From: Bombella pollinis
GTDB taxonomy: Bacteria > Pseudomonadota > Alphaproteobacteria > Acetobacterales > Acetobacteraceae
Assembly: GCF_026385485.1 (NCBI RefSeq)
Contig: NZ_JANIDX010000003.1
Location: 186,001 to 250,000 of the forward strand
Direction of reading: 5' to 3'
DNA: 64,000 bases
A model generated the notes under the pieces. It had not been told where the DNA came from. It worked only from the letters and a program-made list of their open reading frames with translations, and ran no database searches. Every line of letters begins with the position of its first letter. Position 1 is the first letter of the stretch. Below are positions 1-8,856 of this stretch, piece after piece. The translations under genes were made by a program, and so were the position numbers.

Positions 1-1007
1 GGGCGTGGTGGTATGCGCCGCGTTTTGCTTTTGCAGGACCTGGGGTGATTAAATATCAAGGTAAGCATATCCGTGCCGATGCGTTTATGCTGGAGAATAA
101 CACTAATAACAATCAGACTCGCAATAATGATCGCCCGGAGACGAAGTTTGAGGGGTTTGATGTTACCCTTTTTCGCAGCAAAGAGGGTGGTAACGGTGGT
201 GCAGTTTATGAGGATAGAGCGGCCTATATTACGTTAGCGTATTTTCATGTGCGTAAGGCGAATATTGGGGCCGCTTATGACTACGCAAACCGTGCGGACC
301 GGCAGGGGATGAATGTTACGCAGCTCAGTTGGGGTGGGACGTTCATTCCTGTAAAAACATGGGGCATTGACAAGCATTTCTCCCTATATGGGACGTTTGT
401 TTCTGAACAAAATAGCCATGCAGGTAATGGTTATAAGGGTGTTAGCGCCTATGCAACCTATATAGAGCCGGGATATACGTTTACATCTCTGCCATGGAAG
501 CCCCATATATTCTACCGCTATACGCGCTTTAGTGGAGGGAAGAACCCTCATAGCCGGACAAAACATAATTATGATACATATTTTCTTTATGATGGTCGCC
601 GCTATACTTATGGCGGATATTGGCCGGGAGAGATTACAGGCATGTATCTTGCTCCGCTCTCGAATATGGAAATTCATCAGGTGGACTTGACAGGCGTGCC
701 CCCAATCCATTTATTACGCAAAGGCGATGAATTAAAGTTGGGTCTGCATTTCTATGACCTTTCTTTTCTCTATCCCAGTGGCTCTGGCCTGCCGAGTACG
801 GTAGGGCGGCATATGTCGGATGAGGTTGATCTTTCTGCTGAATATTCGTTTGATGCCAATACATCTGGAGCCATTACAGGAGGGGCCGCATTTGCAGGTC
901 CTGGGGGTAAGGCCCTTGCAAAAGCAGGGATCCCTAGTGGGATGAATGTTCCGCCCATGCATGGGACATCAGGCGTTCTGGAACTTTATTTTTACCGGCA
1001 TTTTTAG
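1..1007 (+). CDS. Alginate-export-family outer membrane porin, 5'-truncated by window edge
   Basis: The reading frame is open from base 3 back through the window edge, so the gene begins outside the window; about 334 residues are visible. The sequence is rich in aromatic residues and alternating polar/hydrophobic segments, as in a transmembrane beta-barrel, and ends in Phe (YFYRHF), the usual outer-membrane C-terminal signature. The visible start (PRFAFAGPGVIKYQGKHIRA) and the end segment (DEVDLSAEYSFDANTSGAITGGAAFAGPGGKA) resemble the alginate export domain, here presumably a substrate channel for sugars or other small anions rather than proof of alginate secretion. In acetic acid bacteria such porins are common and often uncharacterised. 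The family call is from recognition of the pattern; the substrate is unknown. Confidence 0.6.
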   Translation, partial: AWWYAPRFAFAGPGVIKYQGKHIRADAFMLENNTNNNQTRNNDRPETKFEGFDVTLFRSKEGGNGGAVYEDRAAYITLAYFHVRKANIGAAYDYANRADRQGMNVTQLSWGGTFIPVKTWGIDKHFSLYGTFVSEQNSHAGNGYKGVSAYATYIEPGYTFTSLPWKPHIFYRYTRFSGGKNPHSRTKHNYDTYFLYDGRRYTYGGYWPGEITGMYLAPLSNMEIHQVDLTGVPPIHLLRKGDELKLGLHFYDLSFLYPSGSGLPSTVGRHMSDEVDLSAEYSFDANTSGAITGGAAFAGPGGKALAKAGIPSGMNVPPMHGTSGVLELYFYRHF

Positions 1008-1038
1008 GGCAATACGGGCTTTTCTTCTGTTCTGCCTT

Positions 1039-1067
1039 CCATTTTGTCGGGAGATGTCACAAAATGG
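1039..1067. repeat. Inverted repeat between porin and permease genes
   Basis: CCATTTTGT at 1039-1047 and ACAAAATGG at 1059-1067 form a perfect 9-bp inverted repeat with an 11-base spacer. It lies 32 bases after the porin stop. No T-tract follows, so it is not a standard intrinsic terminator. It could be a Rho-assisted terminator, an mRNA-end stabiliser or an operator for the permease downstream. Confidence 0.4.
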
Positions 1068-1137
1068 GTTACCGTAGCGGAGTGTTCATCTTTTTTACTG
1101 GGTGCCCCGTACAGCCAACTATCATAAGGACCTTTTC

Positions 1138-2568
1138 ATGAAGGAACCAACTAGCGATCAAACCGTGTCCGAGGATAAAGGACTTTCGAGTCGTCATATC
1201 GCGATGATTGCCCTGGGCGGTGTGATTGGCGCGGGACTTTTTGTCGGGAGTAGTGCGGCTATAGCAAAGGCGGGACCGGGCATTGCGCTCGTTTTCGTTG
1301 CTGTGGGCTTCTTAATCATGGCGATCATGCGCATGCTGGGCGAGATTGTCGTGAGTGACCCGGGCCGTGGCTCCTTTGTGGAATATATTCGTCTTGCCCA
1401 TGGGGATCGGATCGGCTTTGCCTCTGGCTGGCTTTACTGGTTTTTCTGGGTGGTGGTGATTGGCTCGGAGGCTATCGCTGGGGCCATGATGCTGCGGGAT
1501 TGGATCCATCTGCCTGTCTGGGTGTTGTCTGTCCTGCTCATCATCAGCATGAAGCTGGTGAACTTCTTTGCGCCAAAGATTTTTGGTGAATGTGAGTTCT
1601 GGCTTTCCAGCATCAAAGTGTTCACCATTGTGGCCTTTATCTTGCTGGCATTGCTTTATGTCCTGCATGTTTTTGGTCATGGTGTGTCCGTGCATGAGAA
1701 TCTCTTTGGTCGCCGTGGTTTGTTCCCTAATGGTATTGTGCCGCTGCTTGCCCTTGTGCCAACGGTGTTGTTCACCATGATGGGGTCTGAGATTTCCACC
1801 GTTGCGGCGGCTGAAACATCCGATCCGGGCGAGAACGTCTCCCGCGTGACACGGACACTCGGCTTGCGGATTATGATGTTCTATGTCTCCTCCATCTGCT
1901 TGATTACAATGATCGTGCCGTGGTGGAGCCTTTATCCGGGTAAATCCCCCTTCGTGGCTGTGTTGAAGGTTATGGGTGTGCCGGGTGCTGCGCTCATTAT
2001 GCAGATTGCTATCTTGAGTGCCGTTCTGTCCTGCTTGAACTCCAGCATGTACATCACCTCTCGTATCCTGACAGAGTTGGCGATTCAGGGTGACGCCCCG
2101 GCTTTCCTTGTGCGCTCTGCACCAGATAAAGCCCCGCGTATGGCGATTACGATCAGCTCTATTGCTGGGTTGTTGGTGGCGTTCTCCTCCATCTTCGCAC
2201 CGAGTGAGATTTTCGGCTTCTTGCTGAACTGTAGTGGTGGGTTAATCCTCTTAACCTACGCGCTTATTGCCACATCTTATATTGTTCTGCGTGGGCGTAG
2301 TAAGCGTGCTGGGACGAGTGAGCATTTCACCATGATGCTCTATCCGTATCTGAGCATTGCCTCGTTGATTGCTATCATCTTGGTGTTTGTCGCCATGTTG
2401 ATTAATCCCGGCGAGCGGGAAACGGCTTTTGCCTCCCTTGGTACAGCCGTGGTGTGCTATCTCATGGCATGTAACTTTGCGAGCCGTTTGGCCCCTGTCG
2501 CTATCTCCGAGCCTGTGGTGACGGAGGAAGAGACAAAGGACGAAGAGTCTAAAGACGGTAACGCCTAA
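1138..2568 (+). CDS. APC-superfamily amino acid permease
   Basis: A 476-residue polytopic inner-membrane protein that would import an amino acid by proton symport. The N-terminal segment has the hallmark helix-1 motif of the family (ALGGVIGAGLFVGSS) followed by alternating hydrophobic helices, about 12 in all; TSDPGENVSRVTR after helix 6 is the typical cytoplasmic loop of the AAT/GABA permease subfamily. The start chosen is the ATG at 1138, which has AAGGA about 6 bases upstream; a GTG at 1102 would add 12 residues without a good ribosome-binding site. The last 20 residues are charged (EEETKDEESKDGNA). It stands alone, with a strong hairpin after its stop. Substrate cannot be read from sequence; GABA, lysine or another amino acid are all possible. 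Confidence 0.85.
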   Translation: MKEPTSDQTVSEDKGLSSRHIAMIALGGVIGAGLFVGSSAAIAKAGPGIALVFVAVGFLIMAIMRMLGEIVVSDPGRGSFVEYIRLAHGDRIGFASGWLYWFFWVVVIGSEAIAGAMMLRDWIHLPVWVLSVLLIISMKLVNFFAPKIFGECEFWLSSIKVFTIVAFILLALLYVLHVFGHGVSVHENLFGRRGLFPNGIVPLLALVPTVLFTMMGSEISTVAAAETSDPGENVSRVTRTLGLRIMMFYVSSICLITMIVPWWSLYPGKSPFVAVLKVMGVPGAALIMQIAILSAVLSCLNSSMYITSRILTELAIQGDAPAFLVRSAPDKAPRMAITISSIAGLLVAFSSIFAPSEIFGFLLNCSGGLILLTYALIATSYIVLRGRSKRAGTSEHFTMMLYPYLSIASLIAIILVFVAMLINPGERETAFASLGTAVVCYLMACNFASRLAPVAISEPVVTEEETKDEESKDGNA

Positions 2569-2582
2569 GTTAGGCATAAGGA

Positions 2583-2615
2583 ATAGGGATGGAGGGGGCT
2601 TCCTTCCATCCCTAT
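2583..2615. terminator. Hairpin between convergent permease and EamA genes
   Basis: ATAGGGATGGA (2583-2593) pairs perfectly with TCCATCCCTAT (2605-2615), an 11-bp stem with an 11-base loop, in the 54 bases between two convergent genes. The position suits a bidirectional terminator, but neither side carries a T-run, so it may need Rho or act only as a 3'-end stabiliser. Confidence 0.55.
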
Positions 2616-2622
2616 GGGCGGG

Positions 2623-3051
2623 TTAACCTACAGAGACGAGGATAGCCCCCAGCCCTATAAAAAGAATCCCCATCCAGCCTTTAAGTGATAGCTGCTCACC
2701 TAAGAATGTGACGCTTAGTAAGGCGACAAACACAACGCTGAGTTTATCGACTGGTGCAACACGGGCCGCATCCCCCAGCTTGAGGGCGCGGAAATAACAA
2801 AGCCATGAGGCCCCCGTCGCCAAACCAGAGAGCAGCAGGAAAAAGCACGCCCGTGGCGTAAAGCCTGCGGTATTATGAAACTTTCCTGTCGCCAGCAATA
2901 AAGCGGCCAGAATAGCAAGAATAACGATTGTACGGATGAATGTTGCAAGGTCGGAATCTATCTCATTAACACCGACCTTAGCGCACAGAGCCGTTAATGC
3001 CGCAAAGCCTGCGGAAAGTAAGGCCCAAAAGAGCCATGAGGTAGAGGGCAT
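2623..3051 (-). CDS. Small EamA-family transporter (single domain)
   Basis: A 142-residue integral membrane protein made of one EamA repeat with about five hydrophobic helices. Larger DMT-family transporters have two such repeats in 10 helices; single-repeat forms are thought to work as dimers. The segment DAARVAPVDKLSVVFVALLSVTFLGEQLSLKGW is the typical end of an EamA domain, with a Pro-Val-Asp kink and a conserved Gly-Glu pair. The start codon has a strong ribosome-binding site (GAGGAGG, 5 bases upstream on the reverse strand). Convergent with the amino acid permease. Substrate unknown. Confidence 0.8.
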   Translation of the reverse strand: MPSTSWLFWALLSAGFAALTALCAKVGVNEIDSDLATFIRTIVILAILAALLLATGKFHNTAGFTPRACFFLLLSGLATGASWLCYFRALKLGDAARVAPVDKLSVVFVALLSVTFLGEQLSLKGWMGILFIGLGAILVSVG

Positions 3052-3376
3052 TATACCTCCTCATATTATGCTGATCTTTTTCTAAAATATGGAAGATGGT
3101 CTGAAAAGGGGGCTTGCCAGGGTTAACGGTTCGGGTCTCCAACGTTCTATTTAATGGGCTTTTTGGTGGTAATATCTTTTGTAATTTTTTGAATTACAGT
3201 TTCTTCTGACTGTTTGTGTCAGTTCTCATATTCAGCAGGGGGGTATGCTCCCAGCGTGAGCAGAGAGGTAGAGCAAAAGGAAAGATCATAAGCTAGTTAG
3301 GATGAGAGCCGTCCTGCTTGGCGTTCCTTGCTTCACTGTGTAGTGTGAAAACACTATTATGAACCGGAGACCACCC
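3052..3376. other. 325-base intergenic region upstream of the restriction-modification gene
   Basis: No gene is seen here. The region is AT-rich for this genome and carries three short inverted repeats: TGTAATT/AATTACA around 3179-3197, CTGAC/GTCAG around 3208-3224, and a pair of overlapping repeats at 3334-3356 just before the next start codon. No clear sigma-70 promoter pair was found. It separates a divergent EamA gene from the Type ISP gene, so it must hold promoters for both. Confidence 0.5.
3334..3356 (+). promoter_or_regulatory. Overlapping inverted repeats before the Type ISP start
   Basis: CACT-gtgt-AGTG (3334-3345) and TAGTGT-gaaa-ACACTA (3341-3356) share the AGTG element, so only one of the two hairpins can form at a time. 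The second has a GAAA tetraloop and ends 9 bases before the GGAGA ribosome-binding site. It could be a protein operator or an RNA element limiting expression of the nuclease; this is inference only. Confidence 0.3.
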
Positions 3377-6300
3377 ATGTCCAATTCACAAGGCACTGCT
3401 TTTCGCACACTTCTAGCGAGTTTTGATGAGGATGGGCAGGGGCATAAGACAGGCCAGCGGGACCGGGGCACGGGGTTTGAAAAACTGGCCCAAATTTATC
3501 TTCAAAATGAGCCGAAATTTCAGGAATTATTCTCGGAGGTTTTGACCTTCGCAGATTGGGTTAAAAAATACATCCCCGGTGGTTCGGCGCGTGATACGGG
3601 GGTTGATCTTGTTGGTGTTATGCAGGATGGCTCCGGCTTTGAGGCCATTCAGGCCAAATTTTATAGCCCGGACCATACAATCTCCAAAAAGGAATTGGAT
3701 AGCTTCATCGCGGCAAGCAATCGTGCGGACTTCATCAGTCGTCGGATCATCGCTACAACGGGCAAGTGGGGTGATAACGCTAAGGCTACCATGCAGATGG
3801 TCGAGCCGCTCATCCATTTAACAACGCTTTCCGACCTTGAAAATGCGGCCATAGATTGGAGCCAGTATCTCAAGACGGGTGAACCGACATTACTACCCCG
3901 CAAAACACCTCGTGAAGAACAGCAGGAAGCCATCGTAAAAACCGTCTCAACCTTGAAGGGGGGGACTATAGAACATCCTACTAAAGGTCGCCTTCTTATG
4001 GCTTGTGGAACGGGCAAGACCTTTACATCCCTCAAAATTGCGGAAAATCTCGCAGGCAAAGGGAAGGTTGTTCTGTTTTTAGCGCCATCGCTTCATCTTG
4101 TGTCTCAGACATTGACGGAATGGACGCAGCAATCTGCTATTAAGTTGTCCTGCTTTGCCGTTTGCTCAGATAGCGAAGTGGGTAAAAAACGTGATGATGT
4201 TGGACGGGTGGAAAATGACTTGGATTACCCCGCCACTACCGATGCCCTCGGCCTGACAAACGCCCTTACCAAAGCGCGTTCTGCTAAAGATGCTGATGAG
4301 CGGATGATCGTCATCTTTTCGACCTATCATTCTTCGCCTGTTATTGGGGAGGCGCAGAAGCTTGGTTTGCCTGCTTTGGACCTCGTCATATGCGATGAGG
4401 CGCACCGTACGAGCGGTGCTAAAAGGCGAGATGAAGAGACAAAGGCCTTCCAGTTCATTCATCAGCCGGACGGCATAAAACGGGCGCGCACTTTTTTTAT
4501 GACGGCAACGCCGCGTATCTTCTCATCCGATGCGTTGGAGAAGGCCAAGGATGCCGATACAACCTTGTATTCCATGGATGATGAGGAGCTATATGGCCCC
4601 ATTATTCATGAAATCTCTTTTGCTGAGGCGGTGAAGAAGGAGCGTCTCTGCCCCTATAAGATTGTCGTTCTCGGTGTGTCAGAGAGCGATGTGGCGGAGT
4701 TCGTCCCTAGTACCTTGTCTGATAAAGATAATAACATCACGTTGGATGTCGCCTCGCGTATTATTGGCGCATGGAAGGGCCTCTCCCGTGATGATATGCG
4801 AGGTGAGGATGAGACCCGCCCGATGCATAGGGCGGTGGCTTTTTGCTCTACGATTGATCCGTCTAAAAAACGTAGCGGCAATGTTGCCTCCCGTGTGATT
4901 GAGAAGGGGTTCTCCGATGTTGTGGAGGAGTACCGTAAGCGCAAGAGTAAGCTACCAGAAGAGGCAGCCAAGAAGGAAAAGCCTGGGGCTTATTGCGAGA
5001 TTAGGCATGTTGATGGCGGGATGAACGCTGCCGAAAAAAGCGCACGGCTGGACTGGCTAAAGGATGATGCCCCACCCTTTATTGATGAAGATGGGAAAGA
5101 ACGGGAGGTCTGTCGTATCCTCTCTAATGTGCGTTGCTTGTCTGAGGGGGTGGATGTCCCCGCATTGGATGCCGTGGTGTTTTTAGCCCCAAGTAGCAGC
5201 GAGGTGGATGTTGTTCAGTCCGTAGGGCGGGTGATGCGCCGTGCGCCGGGTAAGAAACGTGGCTATATCATTATTCCCGTTGTGGTGCCGCATGGTTATA
5301 CGGCTGATGAATATTTCGCTAAAGGGTCATCAGGCTTTCGTACGGTTTGGATGGTTCTTCAGGCCCTCCGGGCGCATGATTCTTCTTTGGATGATGAGCT
5401 AGACCGTGTGAATCTTGGTGGCCAGCTGGACTATACGAAGATGGAAGTCGTATGCGTCTCAGCTCGTATTCCAGCTAAAAAGAAAAAGGGCAAAGCTGAA
5501 TCCGCCGCCAATAGTGTGAATAAACATCTCAATGGTCAGGGTGCGGATGAACGTGCCTCTGAGGAGGAGATTACTGATTACGGCCAGCAGCTTGTCATGC
5601 AATATGGCCAGCGGGAAAAGCTGGCTGATGCGCTTTATGCTCGTATTGTGCAGAAGGTTGGCAATCGTAATCCCTTTGCTCGGTGGTCTAAAGACGTCAA
5701 ACGCATTGTGGACCGGCATATTATTAGTATTACCCGCCTTTTGGATGGTCAGCTCCCCCTTGGGGCCGAGCATGATGCAGAACGTACCCTGCAAGACGCA
5801 TCCGCCCGGGCCCGGAAGGTCTTTGACAAGCTAAAGGCGGAAATCCACGCCTCTATCAACCCGAACGTCCCGGATAGTGAAATCATCGAGATGCTAGGCC
5901 AGCACCTTGTGACAGGCCCGGTTTTTGATGCTCTTTTTGGGGAAAATGGTGGTCATAGCTCCAACCCCATGACACAAGCTCTTGATGCCGTCACGCAGGA
6001 GCTTTACGCCAACGGCTTGACGAAGGAACAGCAAGGGCTGGAGAGCTTTTATGACAGCATCCGTGCCCGCCTGAAGGATGCCAGCCCGGAGAGCCGACAG
6101 GCCCTGACCATCCAGCTTTATGATGACTTCTTCCGAGAGGCCTTCAAAAAACAAGCTGATAAGCTGGGCATTGTCTTTACACCGGTCCCCGTGGTGGATT
6201 TTATCATCCGCTCTGTTGAGCATGTGCTTCAGACGCAGTTTGGCTGTGGCATGGGGGATGAGAACGTCTCGGTTTTGGACCCCTTTACCGGTACTGGCAG

Positions 6301-8638
6301 CTTTATCGCCCGGTTGATTGACCTACGACAACGTCAGGCCGATGGTAGTGAGGGAGACTACATCATCCCTACCGAAAAACTGGCTGCCAAATATGAGGCC
6401 GCCGGGAAAGAAGATGCCATCCTTGGCAAGCCCGGCCTTTGGGCCAATGAGCTTGTCCTGCTCGCTTATTACGTAGCGGGTATTAATATCGCGACCTCTT
6501 ATACCGCCCGTACAGGCAAACAAGCACCCTTTGGTGGCCTCTGCCTAACAGACACCTTCAATCTGACAGAACATGTGCAGACAGATAAGACCCTGCATGA
6601 CAGCATGGGGGGCTACCTAAAAGGCAATAGCGAGCGCATCCTCGCACAAGAGAGTGCCCCCATCCGGGTGATTATGGGCAACCCGCCTTATTCTGCGGGG
6701 GCTAGTAAAGCCGGACAGGCCCAGAATGATAAATATGAATATCTCGATAAACGGATTGCGGAAACCTACGCTGCAGGGGTTAAAGCAACAAGTATAAGGC
6801 AGTTATACGATAGTTATATTCGTGCCATTCGCTGGGCTTCTGATCGTATAGGAGAGCAGGGGGTCGTAGGATTTGTATCTAATGCAGGATTCTTAGAAAG
6901 TGCACTTGGTTCAGGTCTCCGTAACGCTTTGGAAAGTGAATTTTCCGAAATCTGGATTTTCCACCTAAGAGGTTTGCGTGGACAGAAGACAGCAGGTGAC
7001 CGAGCAAAGAAGGAGGGAGGCCAAATTTTTGGCATGGGTAGTTCAGCAGCCATTGCCATCACCATTCTAGCCCGCAAAAAGACTCATACAGGCAAAGGCC
7101 AAATCCATTTCTGCGATATTGGTGACTATCTTACAGCGCAGGAGATATATGCCCGCGCCGGGGCAGAGCTGAGCAACGCCCCAGAGACAGATAAGTTCCA
7201 TTGGCTGCATCGCTTTGGGTCTATCGCAGCTATCCCGAGCGAAGCCTCAGATGCGGGGCAAGAAACCAACCCTGATGGCACGTTCCGCCGCTGGCAGACA
7301 TTGACACCTGATGAGCATGGCGACTGGTTAAACCAGAGAGATGACAGCTTCTCGGTCTTTATGACGATGGGCAGCAAAAAAGGTGAGCACAGTATTTTTG
7401 GCTTATATTCTTTAGGTTTGGCTACTGCTCGTGATGCCTGGGTTTGGAACTTCTCTCAAGAGCGTATCCAACAGAGTATAGAGCAACAAGTTGCGACTTA
7501 CGAAGCTGAGCGGGAACGGCTCAATGAGCTTTTGCCTCATGGTAAGAAAGAGGCTCGGCTGAACGAATTGAAACGCTCTCCTGACTTTGCAACAACGGCA
7601 CTGAGCTGGACAAGTGGTTTACAGGATACAGTAGTAGCAGATAAGCCATTATCCATTTCCGATGGGGAGATGCGTGTTGGCATGTACCGTCCTTTTACGA
7701 AGGAAGTCCTTTTCTTTAGTCGCAGGCTGAATGAAAGAGTCTATCAACTTCCCAAAATCTTCCCAGAAGTGGGGATGGAGAATAAGGTGATTTGTGTAAC
7801 AGGTGTAGGTAATACGAACCCTTCTTTTTTCATTTCAAATGTAATTCCTGATTTACAGGTAATGTTTAATGGACAATGCTTCCCTCTCTATCATTATGAA
7901 CCCATAAAAACTGCGCAGCCTGAAGGGGATATGTTTGGGGGGATGGAGGAGCCAAGCGCGGCTCGTTACAAAAAGAAAAGTGCTATCACGCCAGAGGGCA
8001 TGGCCTATTTCCGTAAAGCATGGCCCAAGGCGCAGTTTGATGGAGAAGATGTATTTTATTACATCTATGGTCTGCTTCATACCCCGGATTATCGCAGCCA
8101 TTACGCCACCAGTCTCTCCAAGGAACTCCCCCGTATCCCTTGCGTAAAGGCGGAGGATGACTTCTGGGCGTTTTCCAAAGCAGGGCGGGCGCTTGCGGAG
8201 CTTCATTTGGGGTATGAGGCGGCGGTGCCTTATTTCGCGCTGGATGATGCTACGCATGTGCATATCAAAACCAAAGCGGGCCTTACGGAGGAGCAGCTTT
8301 ATCGTGTCGAGAAGATGGCCTTTGCCAAAACCCGTGGTGAGGATGGCAAGCGCATCCCTGACAAAACCCATCTGATTTATAATAATCACATCGAGATTAC
8401 AGGTATTCCGCTGGAAGCCTATGAATATCAGGTCAATGGCAAATCTGCTCTTGAGTGGGTGATGGATCGTCAGCAGGTCAAGATTGATAAACGCTCCACC
8501 ATCACCAATGATCCGAACGATTGGGCTCTTGCCGAAGCTCAAGACCCTAAATGGCCCCTCTTGCTCTTTTTAAAAGTGCTGCATGTGGCATTAGAGACGA
8601 GAGAGGTGCTAGCCACGTTGCCTAAGATGGCGTTGTGA
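3377..8638 (+). CDS. Type ISP single-polypeptide restriction-modification enzyme (LlaGI-like)
   Basis: A 1753-residue enzyme with nuclease, translocase and methyltransferase in one chain, the architecture of LlaGI and LlaBIII. Domains in order: an Mrr-like PD-(D/E)xK nuclease (D77, then Q92-A-K94); an SF2 helicase-type motor with Walker A ACGTGKT (K214) and a DEAH box at 340-343, and a motif VI-like stretch VQSVGRVMRRAPGKK; a helical coupler; an N6-adenine methyltransferase with motif I DPFTGTGSF at 968-976 and motif IV NPPY at 1102-1105; then a target-recognition region to the end. All key residues are present, so it looks active: it would methylate adenine in an asymmetric site and cut unmodified DNA after translocation. 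The start at 3377 has GGAGA 6 bases upstream; ATG 3359 has none. GC falls sharply at about 6780-6960 and 7380-7900, in the recognition part. No separate specificity or modification gene is adjacent, as expected for this type. Confidence 0.92.
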   Translation: MSNSQGTAFRTLLASFDEDGQGHKTGQRDRGTGFEKLAQIYLQNEPKFQELFSEVLTFADWVKKYIPGGSARDTGVDLVGVMQDGSGFEAIQAKFYSPDHTISKKELDSFIAASNRADFISRRIIATTGKWGDNAKATMQMVEPLIHLTTLSDLENAAIDWSQYLKTGEPTLLPRKTPREEQQEAIVKTVSTLKGGTIEHPTKGRLLMACGTGKTFTSLKIAENLAGKGKVVLFLAPSLHLVSQTLTEWTQQSAIKLSCFAVCSDSEVGKKRDDVGRVENDLDYPATTDALGLTNALTKARSAKDADERMIVIFSTYHSSPVIGEAQKLGLPALDLVICDEAHRTSGAKRRDEETKAFQFIHQPDGIKRARTFFMTATPRIFSSDALEKAKDADTTLYSMDDEELYGPIIHEISFAEAVKKERLCPYKIVVLGVSESDVAEFVPSTLSDKDNNITLDVASRIIGAWKGLSRDDMRGEDETRPMHRAVAFCSTIDPSKKRSGNVASRVIEKGFSDVVEEYRKRKSKLPEEAAKKEKPGAYCEIRHVDGGMNAAEKSARLDWLKDDAPPFIDEDGKEREVCRILSNVRCLSEGVDVPALDAVVFLAPSSSEVDVVQSVGRVMRRAPGKKRGYIIIPVVVPHGYTADEYFAKGSSGFRTVWMVLQALRAHDSSLDDELDRVNLGGQLDYTKMEVVCVSARIPAKKKKGKAESAANSVNKHLNGQGADERASEEEITDYGQQLVMQYGQREKLADALYARIVQKVGNRNPFARWSKDVKRIVDRHIISITRLLDGQLPLGAEHDAERTLQDASARARKVFDKLKAEIHASINPNVPDSEIIEMLGQHLVTGPVFDALFGENGGHSSNPMTQALDAVTQELYANGLTKEQQGLESFYDSIRARLKDASPESRQALTIQLYDDFFREAFKKQADKLGIVFTPVPVVDFIIRSVEHVLQTQFGCGMGDENVSVLDPFTGTGSFIARLIDLRQRQADGSEGDYIIPTEKLAAKYEAAGKEDAILGKPGLWANELVLLAYYVAGINIATSYTARTGKQAPFGGLCLTDTFNLTEHVQTDKTLHDSMGGYLKGNSERILAQESAPIRVIMGNPPYSAGASKAGQAQNDKYEYLDKRIAETYAAGVKATSIRQLYDSYIRAIRWASDRIGEQGVVGFVSNAGFLESALGSGLRNALESEFSEIWIFHLRGLRGQKTAGDRAKKEGGQIFGMGSSAAIAITILARKKTHTGKGQIHFCDIGDYLTAQEIYARAGAELSNAPETDKFHWLHRFGSIAAIPSEASDAGQETNPDGTFRRWQTLTPDEHGDWLNQRDDSFSVFMTMGSKKGEHSIFGLYSLGLATARDAWVWNFSQERIQQSIEQQVATYEAERERLNELLPHGKKEARLNELKRSPDFATTALSWTSGLQDTVVADKPLSISDGEMRVGMYRPFTKEVLFFSRRLNERVYQLPKIFPEVGMENKVICVTGVGNTNPSFFISNVIPDLQVMFNGQCFPLYHYEPIKTAQPEGDMFGGMEEPSAARYKKKSAITPEGMAYFRKAWPKAQFDGEDVFYYIYGLLHTPDYRSHYATSLSKELPRIPCVKAEDDFWAFSKAGRALAELHLGYEAAVPYFALDDATHVHIKTKAGLTEEQLYRVEKMAFAKTRGEDGKRIPDKTHLIYNNHIEITGIPLEAYEYQVNGKSALEWVMDRQQVKIDKRSTITNDPNDWALAEAQDPKWPLLLFLKVLHVALETREVLATLPKMAL

Positions 8639-8712
8639 GAGAAAGACAACGGTAAGAGGCTAGCAAGGGGCTGAAATACGCCCCTAACGTCTTTGCTTTT
8701 AGGACTGTTGGA

Positions 8713-8789
8713 TGGTGGACCCGGCGCGATTCGAACGCGCGACCTTTGCCTTCGGAGGGCAACGCTCTATCCAGCTGAGCTACGGGTCC
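8713..8789 (-). tRNA. tRNA-Arg (anticodon CCG)
   Basis: Read on the reverse strand the 77 bases fold as a canonical tRNA: acceptor GGACCCG pairs with CGGGTCC, the anticodon stem TTGCC/GGCAA closes the loop CTCCGAA with anticodon CCG, and the T arm GCGCG-TTCGAAT-CGCGC is perfect. The genome encodes the 3' CCA end. It decodes CGG. It lies between the Type ISP gene and a convergent-side hydrolase, a site type (tRNA 3' side) often used for integration, though no attachment repeat was seen. Confidence 0.97.
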
Positions 8790-8856
8790 GCTGGCCGTTC
8801 TTTTAACGGTAAGAGATGTGTTTGCCTAGCCCTTGTGGCCTCTTTTTTCATCTATA

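Noticed and set aside
8666..8685. AGGGGC/GCCCCT hairpin after the Type ISP gene as a terminator
   Set aside because: A six-pair stem without a T-run; too weak to call.
8713..8789. tRNA-Arg as an attachment site for an integrated element carrying the Type ISP gene
   Set aside because: No integrase gene and no repeat of the tRNA 3' end was seen elsewhere in the window.
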